Source: Clostridia bacterium
Lineage (GTDB): Bacteria; Bacillota; Clostridia; Oscillospirales; Acutalibacteraceae
Reading direction: 5' to 3'
Length of the DNA stretch: 64,000 bases
Assembly: GCA_017513195.1 (NCBI GenBank)
Contig: JAFXGM010000026.1
Coordinates: 62,001-126,000, forward strand
Below the pieces are notes generated by a model, which was not told where the DNA came from, did not search any database, and saw nothing but the letters and a program-made list of their open reading frames with translations. Positions 35,361-45,400 of the stretch are shown here, in pieces; position 1 is the first letter of the stretch, and each line of letters starts with the position of its first letter. The position numbers were made by a program, and so were the translations under genes.

Positions 35361-35396
35361 AAAACTCTACTTACTTTAAAGTAAGTAGAGTTTTTT
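35361..35396. terminator. Terminator at the end of the polysaccharide locus
   Basis: Perfect 14-bp stem (35361-35374 with 35381-35394, loop TTTAAA) with A and T runs on both sides, serving also the convergent gene ending at 35405. Confidence 0.92.
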
Positions 35397-35404
35397 GTTG
35401 TATT

Positions 35405-36643
35405 TTAATTGAATCTTCCGTCATATACCGGCATATTCTTAAGATATTTGCCATCGACCGCGGGGACATAGTAAGCACCATATTCCTTTTCACCATTACC
35501 GTGCCAGTTTTCACGTTCCGGTAGTTCTATATAAAATTTATAATAAGGCATATAAATTTTATCTAACCAATGAGCATTGCGGTATACAAGCTCGACCTTT
35601 TTTACATATTCCACACCTGGAAAATCAAATGGGACAGAAGATGCAAAATTTCCGTTTGATAATAGTTCGGTGGCTTTTTCCTTTGCTATAATAGGGTAGT
35701 CACCGATTTTTTGTGATAAATCCGGTTGATAAATTCTTATCATATATAATTGATTTTCACCATTACTATAAAAGGCAACACGATAGAATGTGTAATTAAT
35801 AATATCTTGCGTAATATTGCCGCTACCATCAAAAAACTCTATATTATACGATTGTTGATTAGATATGTTATAATCGCCGCCTGTGATATTTATTTGTGGA
35901 TTTTCAAAGTCAATGATGTCACTATATTCTGCTTGTAGATATTTTGCAACTTCTAACATATCGTCGTAAGTGGAATTATTGTATGTAAAATTATATTCTT
36001 CAGGAAGTGATATTGTTGGTTCAAATTTAATGGTAGCAGAAAGATCAGGATCTACACGAATTTGAAAATCATTGGTTATTACAAACAAACTTTTTGTATA
36101 TGCGTGTGGATCGGTCGTTATTTCAATTTCATCTCTTTTTAGTCCAAAACGTTCTGCAACATCTATAATAAGAAAATTCATCTTTTCTATATCGGCGTCT
36201 ATATCAAAATACTCTTTCGCATCAAGAGTGTTTTGATATACGGGTAATGTTTTTATATCACATTCTTCGTTCCACGGGTTTGCATTTACAAGCTCGGAAA
36301 TATCGTGCAACATATAACCCTCAAAACCCCCATCGCCAAATATCATAGTTGCATCGAGAATAGGAAGATTTGGATTAAGAGTATTATCGGGTGTTGATTG
36401 TTCTGCTGAACTATTGGTAGTATTGTTTGGCGTGGGTGGAGTTGAGTTATCTGCAGATGGAAAATTATTACGTATTATAGTAATTGCTGTTAGTGAAATT
36501 GCCAATGCCAGACACGCAGCAACGCAAACACGCGCAATGCGCATAACTTTGTATTTTTTATTAATATTGCGTTTTGTATCTGCTTGTTCGATTATATCGT
36601 CGTTAATTAGATTGATAGCATCGCTTAAATTTTCTTTTTTCAT
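35405..36643 (-). CDS. Presumed membrane anti-sigma factor
   Basis: A 412-residue single-pass protein. Residues 1-35 are a short cytoplasmic segment (MKKENLSDAINLINDDIIEQ), followed by one membrane helix (about 36-58), a Ser/Thr/Pro/Asn-rich linker and a large extracellular domain without a family I recognise. Its ATG overlaps the stop of the ECF sigma factor gene (ATGA). Size, topology and coupling make it the likely anti-sigma factor, but it lacks a visible zinc-binding ZAS motif. Its extracellular domain would sense the signal. No repeat or enzymatic motif is apparent. Confidence 0.6.
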   Translation of the reverse strand: MKKENLSDAINLINDDIIEQADTKRNINKKYKVMRIARVCVAACLALAISLTAITIIRNNFPSADNSTPPTPNNTTNSSAEQSTPDNTLNPNLPILDATMIFGDGGFEGYMLHDISELVNANPWNEECDIKTLPVYQNTLDAKEYFDIDADIEKMNFLIIDVAERFGLKRDEIEITTDPHAYTKSLFVITNDFQIRVDPDLSATIKFEPTISLPEEYNFTYNNSTYDDMLEVAKYLQAEYSDIIDFENPQINITGGDYNISNQQSYNIEFFDGSGNITQDIINYTFYRVAFYSNGENQLYMIRIYQPDLSQKIGDYPIIAKEKATELLSNGNFASSVPFDFPGVEYVKKVELVYRNAHWLDKIYMPYYKFYIELPERENWHGNGEKEYGAYYVPAVDGKYLKNMPVYDGRFN

Positions 36644-37200
36644 ACAAAAAATCCCTCACTTTCTAAATGCTCTTTAAGTGATAATCTTGTTCGGTAAAGC
36701 GTGCTTTTTACCTTTGATTCGCTTATGGCAAAATAGGCGGAAATGCCTTTAATGGAGTCGCAAAAATAGTATCGGCACACAAAAATGTTTCGGGATAGCT
36801 CCGGCAGGGAATAAAGAAAATCATTTATGAGTTTGGCGAGTAGCTTTAACTCAACTTCTTGCTGGGTGTTATTGCCGTCAGCAATACATTCTTCAAGCTC
36901 GTAAAGTGATAATTCATATTGTGTACTACCGCGTTTTTTGCGTGTGCGGGTTCTAATAATATCTATAGAAATTTGTCTTGTTATTTTAGCAAGAAAAGTT
37001 TTTAAAACATTGGGCTTGTTAGGCGGCATATTGTGCCACGCCTTTAGATATGTATCATTCACACTTTCGCGGCTATCTTCGGTATCGTTTAAAATATTGT
37101 AAGCAATTTTTATAAGATACTTTTCATATTTTTGTGCGGTTTCCTGTATGGCGGTTTCATCGCGTTTCCAATACAGTTCTATAATTTTTTCGTCAACCAT
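36640..37200 (-). CDS. ECF-type RNA polymerase sigma factor
   Basis: A 186-residue sigma-70 family factor with regions 2 and 4 only. Region 2: ETAQKYEKYLIKIAYNILND, DSRESVNDTYLKAWHNMPP and LKTFLAKITRQISIDIIRTR. Region 4: LLYSL-type helix then LPELSRNIFVCRYYFCDSIK and ISAYFAISESKVKSTLYRTR as the helix-turn-helix. It lies behind a possible self-recognised promoter (37246-37273) and a strong AAGGAGG site, and is coupled to the presumed anti-sigma gene. Confidence 0.9.
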   Translation of the reverse strand: MVDEKIIELYWKRDETAIQETAQKYEKYLIKIAYNILNDTEDSRESVNDTYLKAWHNMPPNKPNVLKTFLAKITRQISIDIIRTRTRKKRGSTQYELSLYELEECIADGNNTQQEVELKLLAKLINDFLYSLPELSRNIFVCRYYFCDSIKGISAYFAISESKVKSTLYRTRLSLKEHLESEGFFV

Positions 37201-37245
37201 TAAATTCTCCTCCTTTGCGATAAACTTTAGGCGCCTTCATCTAAT

Positions 37246-37273
37246 ATAACGATAAAAATAACATTTGGTTTCA
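37246..37273 (-). promoter_or_regulatory. Possible ECF autoregulatory promoter
   Basis: Minus strand TGAAAC (37273-37268), 16-bp spacer, CGTTAT (37251-37246), the general form of ECF promoters (GAAC-like -35, CGT -10), about 45 bp before the sigma gene. Confidence 0.5.
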
Positions 37274-37294
37274 AATATTATACCATAAATAAAA

Positions 37295-37326
37295 CAAAAA
37301 GACTATGTCTTGCATAGCCTTTTTGT
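37295..37326 (-). terminator. Terminator after the Fe-S/TlpA gene
   Basis: GGCTATG and CATAGTC (one G-U pair) with CAAGA loop, followed by T5 on the minus strand, 8 bp after the stop at 37334. Confidence 0.85.
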
Positions 37327-37333
37327 TTTTGCT

Positions 37334-38797
37334 TTAATTCTGTATTTTATTAACAGCGTTTTCTAAATCTTCATAATGTAATGCTTTTACAAAGATTTCT
37401 TGTATAACACCAAATTCATCTAAAATTATGGTATACGGATATGTGCCGCTACCGCCAAGATTCAGATAATATTCGCCGTTAAACGTATCGCTTTTGTCAG
37501 GTATATCATTTGCAAAAATAATATTACTATCGCTATATTTATTTTTAACAAATTCAGGTGATGTTTCACAACTTAAACTAGAATGCACGGCAACAACCGT
37601 CACGTCATCTTTATAGTTAGTTGCAATTTGGTCGAAATACGGAAGTTCAGCAATGCAAGGTGTACACCACGTGCCCCAAAAATTCACAATAGTTATTTTG
37701 CCGGTTTTAGTAGGATTGATGGTTTTATCACTTATACCTTCTGAAGTAACTATTGGTAATTCCGCGCTATAACAGCGATCTCCAATTGCGGTACCGTAGG
37801 TAGCCTTGTTACTGCTTTCATTCCAATAAAATGCTATAGAGCCAACAAGCACTGCAAGCATTAGAACCGCAGATATGATTCGTGTAACAGTACGAGCTTT
37901 TTTGTGTGATTTAATGTCGTCGGATGGTATTTTGTTCTTGGTTGTTTTAATACCTTTCCATGATATTGCGTTTGTAGGACAAACATCAATGCATTCGCCA
38001 CAACTTATACATTCCATGTCGCCAACATGCGATATATCCATCTGGCACTTCTTTTTACACAAATCGCAGTTGATACATTTGCTATTATCAAGTTTAACAC
38101 CAAAGATAGATATTTTATTAAACAAACCATATAATGCCCCAAGCGGACAAATAAATCTGCAGAACATTCTGAAGATAAATATGCAAGCAACCATTATGCT
38201 TACAAGAAGTAAGAACTTCCATGTAAATATTGGACCCAGCATTGAAAAATAGCTGTTATTTACTTCGTTTGACAAAAGGCTAAGTCCGCCTTCAAGCGTG
38301 CCTGCAGGGCATATATATTTACAAAAAGCGGGGAGTGGGGTGTCGCGGAAAGCGTATGATATAGGAATTATAAGAACAAAGACAACCAGTATAACATACT
38401 TAAGATATGATAAAATCTTTGTAAATCGATTCTTTTTTAACTTTGGCGTCTTAATTTTATGTAGCAACTCTTGTATTAGACCAAACGGACAAAGCCAGCC
38501 ACAGATAAATCGACCAAACAAAATACAGTAAAGCAGTAATATACCGCCAACGTAAAAGAGGGTGCTTTTATCTGCACTGAACGAACCTTGTAACGAACCG
38601 AGCGGACAAGCACCTATAGCACCGGGACAGGAATAGCAATTAAGACCGGGAACACAAGTAACCTTACTATTGCCTTGATATATACTGCCCTGCATAAAAC
38701 CTTTTAAATTTGCATTAAAAAGCAACGCCATATAAAGCTGAATGATTTTTCGTTTGGTAGGTTTAAGTCTTTTTATTTTTTCAATAATTTTACTCAT
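37334..38797 (-). CDS. NapH-like membrane ferredoxin fused to a TlpA thioredoxin domain
   Basis: A 487-residue fusion. The N-terminal two thirds are a polytopic NapH/CcoG-like protein with about five membrane helices, conserved CGWLCPFGLIQELLH and CRFICPLGALYGLF, and two 4Fe-4S motifs CINCDLCKKKCQ and CISCGECIDVCP. After a helix (about 303-325) comes an extracytoplasmic TlpA/ResA-like thioredoxin domain (from about 350) with the active site VNFWGTWCTPCIAELP. It is likely to pass electrons from cytoplasmic clusters across the membrane to a thiol-disulfide centre outside. The start at 38797 follows AAGGAGG. It lies 13 bp after the CxxC membrane gene. Confidence 0.85.
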   Translation of the reverse strand: MSKIIEKIKRLKPTKRKIIQLYMALLFNANLKGFMQGSIYQGNSKVTCVPGLNCYSCPGAIGACPLGSLQGSFSADKSTLFYVGGILLLYCILFGRFICGWLCPFGLIQELLHKIKTPKLKKNRFTKILSYLKYVILVVFVLIIPISYAFRDTPLPAFCKYICPAGTLEGGLSLLSNEVNNSYFSMLGPIFTWKFLLLVSIMVACIFIFRMFCRFICPLGALYGLFNKISIFGVKLDNSKCINCDLCKKKCQMDISHVGDMECISCGECIDVCPTNAISWKGIKTTKNKIPSDDIKSHKKARTVTRIISAVLMLAVLVGSIAFYWNESSNKATYGTAIGDRCYSAELPIVTSEGISDKTINPTKTGKITIVNFWGTWCTPCIAELPYFDQIATNYKDDVTVVAVHSSLSCETSPEFVKNKYSDSNIIFANDIPDKSDTFNGEYYLNLGGSGTYPYTIILDEFGVIQEIFVKALHYEDLENAVNKIQN

Positions 38798-38810
38798 TTA
38801 CTTAACCTCC

Positions 38811-39239
38811 TTAACCAAGACCGATGCATTCGGTGCAAATGTTTACAGCTTTTGTAAGAACGTCGGCATATCCGCCGAAAATTGCACCAAGTACCAAAGT
38901 AATAACCGCTATGCCTAATATTATTAACTTAGTGATTTTTGCGTTTTTATTAGTTGTTGTATTGGGTGTAGTATCAATTTTTTTCTGTGCCTTTTTTTGC
39001 TCACTAGTGCTTGGTGACACCAATTCCCAGATTATGTCTATAACAATTAAAGCAAGACTTACAAACACGGGTATGTCTATTTGTGAAAACGTTTTTGCAA
39101 CAATATCACGTGAATAATCATTGCCAGAAAAGTATATTGATAGACAACCATATATAAGGCAAATACCTGTTATAATTATAGAAATGCTTAATAATATCTT
39201 GTAGATTTTACGAAGTCGAACAATAGTATCTTTTGTCAT
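38811..39239 (-). CDS. Small membrane protein with C-terminal CxxC (CD1871A-like)
   Basis: A 142-residue protein with three predicted membrane helices (about 12-32, 55-73, 102-122) and the C-terminal end VLTKAVNICTECIGLG. The last 16 residues match the short clostridial proteins named for CD1871A, which end in a CxxCIG tail, here with a longer N-terminal part. The CTEC at the end is on the outside or at the membrane surface and could be the dithiol partner of the TlpA domain encoded just downstream. GAGG precedes ATG 39239. The family link is from memory of its tail. Confidence 0.6.
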   Translation of the reverse strand: MTKDTIVRLRKIYKILLSISIIITGICLIYGCLSIYFSGNDYSRDIVAKTFSQIDIPVFVSLALIVIDIIWELVSPSTSEQKKAQKKIDTTPNTTTNKNAKITKLIILGIAVITLVLGAIFGGYADVLTKAVNICTECIGLG

Positions 39240-39274
39240 TGTTTAAAACCTCACATCGAGAATTATATGTTTAA

Positions 39275-39303
39275 AGTATAACACGGATCTTAAAAAAAGT
39301 AAA
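39275..39303 (-). promoter_or_regulatory. Promoter of the CxxC-Fe-S operon
   Basis: Minus strand TTTACT (39303-39298), 17-bp spacer, TATACT (39280-39275), divergent from the protease promoter. Confidence 0.5.
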
Positions 39304-39326
39304 TGGAATATATATTATATTTTTCC

Positions 39327-39355
39327 TTGCATTTTGTCGGTAAATAAGTTAAAAT
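39327..39355 (+). promoter_or_regulatory. Promoter of the protease-opp block
   Basis: TTGCAT (39327-39332), 17-bp spacer, TAAAAT (39350-39355), and AAAGGGAGAG at 39395-39404 before ATG 39415. Confidence 0.65.
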
Positions 39356-39414
39356 AAATTGAATATATATATCTAATATGTACAACTATGCCATAAAGGG
39401 AGAGTTTTTAAAAT

Positions 39415-42400
39415 ATGAAACATTTCACACTTAAAAAATTCATGAGGAGAATAGTGGCAACAACAATAGCTGCTGTTATATTATTTGGTTCATTGCCGAT
39501 GAATAATATCTTGGCAGTAACCGATAACAAAGACAATCCTCTTATAAACAAAATAGATAATATTCCGCTGGACTATAGTAAGTATTTTAATAGTTCGGTT
39601 GTATTTAAGTTGCCCGATAAGGTAAAAGACAGTGATGAAATATCGGTTATCGTTACTACCGATAATATTGCCGTAATGGACGCTTATGAACAATCAAACA
39701 AAACAATGAGTCTTGCTGATTTTGCTTTAACAAGCGAAAGCGCTAAATCGGCAAAGCAAGAGCTTGCTGTTGATAAAGAACGTTTCCTTAAAACACTTGA
39801 CGAAAATAATATTTCATATAAAACAGGCGAAGAATATACAACCGTTTTAAACGGTTTTGAAATTCTTATCAAGGCCGCTGATTTTGAAAAAACTTGCAAG
39901 TCACTTGAGAAGGGTATGAATGTAATCGTTGGTGAAGAATATAACACCTGCGAAACACAGCTTGTAGAAAATGCCGTCGATGTTTTTGATACCGGTATTT
40001 TTGATAGTTCTGACAGTGGTTATGATGGTAGCGGTATGGTGGTAGCTGTACTTGACACAGGTATCGACTCAAATCACTCTGCTTTTTCAACCAAAAATTT
40101 CACTAGCAAGAAGTTAGGTCTTACATACGATGATGTTGCAGCTGTTATTAAAGATACAGTAGCTGCAGAACAATTAGACGGTCTTACTGTTGACGACGTT
40201 TATATAAACGAAAAAATTCCATATAACTTTGACTATGCAGACGTTGATTCTGACGCATATTCAACACATAATAATCACGGTACACACGTATCAGGCGTTA
40301 TTGTCGGTAATGATGATACCATTCGTGGTGTAGCGCCCAATGCACAGCTTGTATCTATGAAAATATTCTCTGACGTAATGGATACCGCTCGCACAGCATG
40401 GATTTTATCTGCGCTTGAAGACTGTATTGTTTTAGGCGTTGACGTTATTAATATGTCAATCGGTACAGCTTGTGGCTTTAGCCGTGAGAGCGACGAAGAA
40501 GCAATCGGCGGTATTTACGATAAGTTGCGTGATTCGGGTATATGCATGGTAGTTGCTGCATCTAACAGTTATAGCTCTGCATACGGTTCTGAAAAAAATG
40601 GTAACTTAGGTTTGACCTCTAATCCTGATACCGGTACTGTTGGCTCACCATCAACTTATGATGGTGTAATGTCTGTTGCATCAATCGCAGGTGCCGAGAC
40701 CCCTTATATCGAATATGATGGTAAAATTATATACTTCGTTGAATCAACTAATGGTGCGGCTGAAGAAAATAAATTTTATGATACACTATTAGGCAAAGAA
40801 GAATCTAAAGACTATGAATTTGTTCTTATTCCCGGTGTCGGACGTAGTGCTGACTATACAGGTCTTAATGTAAAGGGCAAAATTGCGCTTGTTCGTCGTG
40901 GTCAAAACACCTTTGAAGAAAAGGCTATGATAGCACAGGATCAAGGCGCTGCCGGTATTATTATTTATAATAACGTGTCCGGCGATATTAAAATGAACGT
41001 TGGCGATGCTACACTTGCAGTATGTTCAATTTCACAAGATGACGGTGAAATGCTGGCTCAAAAGGGAAGCGGAACTTTAAATATTAGCCGCAAGCAAACA
41101 TCTGGTCCGTTTATTTCGGACTTCTCATCATGGGGTCCTACTCCCGACCTTAAAATAAAGCCCGAAATTACTGCGCACGGTGGTAGTATACTTTCTTCTA
41201 TTACCGGTGGTAGCTACGATAGACTTTCTGGTACATCAATGGCTTGTCCTAACTATGCGGGTGTTGTTGTTCTTATGCGTCAGTACGTTGTAGAAAACTA
41301 CCCCGAAATTGCCGATGACGAAAAGGCAGTTAATACTATGGTTAACTGCTTGCTTATGTCAACGGCTGATATAGCGTACGGTAAAAATGGTTTACCATAC
41401 GCAGTAAGAAAGCAGGGCGCAGGTCTTGCAAATCTTAATAGTGCTATAGAATCACCGGCATACGTTACGGTAAAAGATAAAGACGGCAAAGTTATGGACA
41501 AAGCCAAGCTGGAGCTTGGTGACGACCCACAAAAAACCGGTGTATATGAAATGACCTTCACCATTAACAATAAAGGTGACAGTGATGTTTCTTATGACCT
41601 TGCAGCATTTGTACTTACCGAGGGTGTAAGTGATACAAAAACCGCAGCAGGTGAGACAACCGTTACTGAAGAAGCATATGCTTTAACAGGTTCAAAGGTT
41701 AAGCTAGTATCTGTTAAGGGTGGCGACCATAGTGGTGCAAATATTGAGGTTGAAGAAGGCGAGTCAGCAGAGGTTACAATGAGAATCACCCTCAGCGAAG
41801 CCGATAAAGCGTATTTAAATAAATCTTTCGAAAACGGTATGTATATAGAAGGATTTGTTGTTCTTAAAGCTGATTCAGGTACCGATGTTAATCTTACTGT
41901 TCCATATCTTGCTTTCTATGGTGATTGGACAAAGGCTCCACTTTTTGACCTTACATATTATGATACCAATGCGGACGAGCTTGACGATGGTATTGACGAA
42001 GAAGATAAGGTAAAGGCCGATGCTTATGCTACACGCCCTGTTGGTGGCGTTAGTGACGACTATGTAAGCTACCTTGGTTCTTACTATTTCTTGCAGGATC
42101 CAAAAGATATGGTTATTTCTGCAAATGAAAATTACGTAGCACTTTCAAATCAGGTAGGCACAATACATTCTCTTAGATTTGTTTGGGCTGGTTTACTTCG
42201 TAACGCGGCCAAGATAGATATTACAATTACCGACGATACAACAGGTGAGGTTGTATTTGAACGCACCGAAACCGATGTTAGAAAATCATACAGTGATGGT
42301 GGTGCGTCCATCTATCCATCAAACGTTGAAATTGAATTCGATACTACAAAATATAATCTTGAAAACAACAGCGAATATACAGTCAAGCTTGTTGGTTATC

Positions 42401-45400
42401 TTGATTATGGTGACGGTGGATTAAAAATAAATGAAAACAATGTTTTCGAGTTTCCGCTGGTAGTTGATTTTGAGGCACCCAGTATTACCGATGTCGAATA
42501 CAGATATCAGTACGATAAAAAGTTAAAGAAAAACCGTTTGTATGCTGATGTTTATATCTATGACAATCATTATGCAATGTGCTCGCAAATAGGTTATGTT
42601 ACCGAAGAAGCAGATGCCGACGGTAATGTTGGTCCTGCAATGAAGACTCTGGAACAGTATATGACACCTGTTTATTCAGAGCGCAATAGCACTACAAAGG
42701 TTACATTCGATCTTACAAACTACATTTATGATATAAAGAATAACGCGACAACGAAAAATACGTTTGTTATTAATGCGTATGACTATGCTCTAAACTATGC
42801 AACTTATGAATTAAATCTTCCTGACGATTTCACCGATTTCTATTTCGAAGGTCTTGAAGAAGGTTTAACGCTTAGTCCTAATGAGGTTTATACATTAGAG
42901 CCGGTTGTTACACCTAATACCGAGTGGGCAGAGCTTTTAGAGTATTCATCTTCAAAGCCAAGCGTTGTTCGTGTTGTAAATAATAAGCTTGTTGCTGTTA
43001 AGAGTGGTACTGCTATTATTAAGGCACAAGATCCGCTCAATAACAAAAGCGTTACCTTTAACGTAACCGTGCTTAGTAAGGGCGACAAGGGCTATCGCAG
43101 ATACGACAAGCCCGTTACTGACGTATTTGTATTAGATGGTTTTTATACCAACAAAGCTTACTATATACTTGAAAATGAGGATAAAAAGTTGGGTGATACT
43201 GGTAGCACCAACTTCTTTGAGGGCAAGTATAAGCTTGAAATGTATCCTTCGGAATCGGTAGCAATACAGTATTCGCTTGATGCTTTTTATCCAAAGGATA
43301 CATCTGTATCGTTTGAAAGTAGTAACGAATCGATTGTAAAGGTTGACAATACCGGCGTTATAACAGCACAAGCCGAGGGCTTTGCATCAGTTACTGTTAA
43401 AGTACTGCTTGAAAATAAGAGTACATATTATTCCGAGACAATTAATATTGAGGTTAAGGATCCTTATGTTACAACCGGTGCAAGTTTAACACATTATTAT
43501 GGTAACGGTGGACTTGTTGAAATACCAAAAGATTTATCTCTTACACAAATCGGTCAGTTTGCATTTTCTAATTTCGAATATATTATGAAAACCGAAGAAG
43601 AACTTGCATTCGACGATGCCGAAACATCAAAGGCGTGGTTTATTGGTGATAACACAATTACTAAGGTTGTAATTCCGGAGGGTGTAGAAAGCATTGCAAA
43701 TTATGCTTTTGCTAATTTGACTGCCTTGGAAGAGGTGGTATTCCCATCTACACTTGAATCTATTGATTACGGTGCATTCTACGGATGTACTTCGTTGCAA
43801 AAGATAACGTTTAGTGGAAAAAATAACCTAAAAATTATTAACCAAAACGCGTTTGAAAATTGTGATTTGCGCGATACTTTAAAGCTTCCTTCGGCATGTG
43901 TTATCTCTGACTATGCGTTTGCAGGTAACCAAAAGCTAAAGGGTGTTGAGCTTGGTAAAAATCTTTACTCAATTGGTCAGTATGCTTTTGCAGGCTGTAA
44001 GAAACTTAAAGATGTAAAGCTTGATGCGAAAAAGGTTAAATATGGTGCTTATGCCTTTACAGGCTGTGAATCACTAAAAGAATTTTATGTTAATTCCGCA
44101 GTGCTTCCGGAAGGCATGTTCTACGAGTGTGAAGATTTAAAAAAGGTTACCATAGGACCGGAAGTTAAAGATATTGGCGTATTTGCATTTAGAGATACAA
44201 AGGTTTCTGAATTTGAAATTAAAAAAGGTAACAAAACCTATAAATCACAAAAGAAGAATTATATTATTTCATCAAATGGTAAAAAGCTAATTGCTGTATC
44301 GCCACTTATCGAGGGCGAATTCACATACGATGATATTGACGGCAAAAAGGTTAGCGAAATTTCTAAGGGTGCCTTTTCACACAACCAAAAGATAACATCT
44401 GTTGTAATGGACAAGGTTACTGTGGTTGGCGAGTACGGTCTTGCTTCTAATGAGGGCCTTGCAAGTGTTACACTTGGCGAGCTTAAGAAGATCGGTGACT
44501 ATGCATTCTTTGAAACTGCAATTACAACCCTTCCAACCTTAAACAAAAAGGTTGAAATTGGTAAGTATGCATTTTCATTTACAAAGCTTACATCGGTTAC
44601 AATTCCCGATAAGATGGAAATTGCCGAGGGTGCGTTCAGCGAGTGTACCGAGCTTACAACGGTAGTTATCGGTGATGATGTAGAGATTGGCAAATATGCC
44701 TTTGGCATGGATAAAGATCAGGCATTTAAGGTAGAAATGTATATGGAAGGCAGTCAAAAGCTTTTCCGTTATCATTTTTCTTCTCCACTTACATCACTTA
44801 CTATCGGCAAAAATGCTAAGATAGGTGAAAACGCATTTTCAAACGCTGCAAGTCTTGAAACGGTTGTTTTGGGCGAGGGTGCCGAACTTGAAAAAATGGC
44901 ATTCTACAATACTTCAAGCCTTAAAAACATTGATTTGTCTAAAGCAAAGAAAATTGGCGATTACGCCGTTTCGGGCGACGTATATTACGCTTGCCTTGAT
45001 GAAAATATGTCTGTTGCGGCCATAAATTCCAAAGGATATTACAGATATACATATCACGGTCCACAAATTACAAGTGTTGATATTTCATCCGCTAAAGAAC
45101 TTGGTGAATATGCATTCTCTTATTGTCGTCTGCTTGTAGACGTTAAGTTGAGTGATAATATTAAGGAAATAAAACCATATACTTTTGCTGGTTGTGATTC
45201 ACTTAAAACAATTAATCTTGGTAAGATAAAGACCATAGGTGAGTATGCATTTATGGAATGCGGTTTGGAAGGCATTGATGCTTCCACCGCCGAAAAGATT
45301 GATAAGTATGCGTTTGTTTCTAACAGGTTGCTTTCAAGTGTTAAGCTTTGTGAAAAGACCGAGGAAATAGGTGAGGGTGCATTCTCTTACTGCGATCCAT

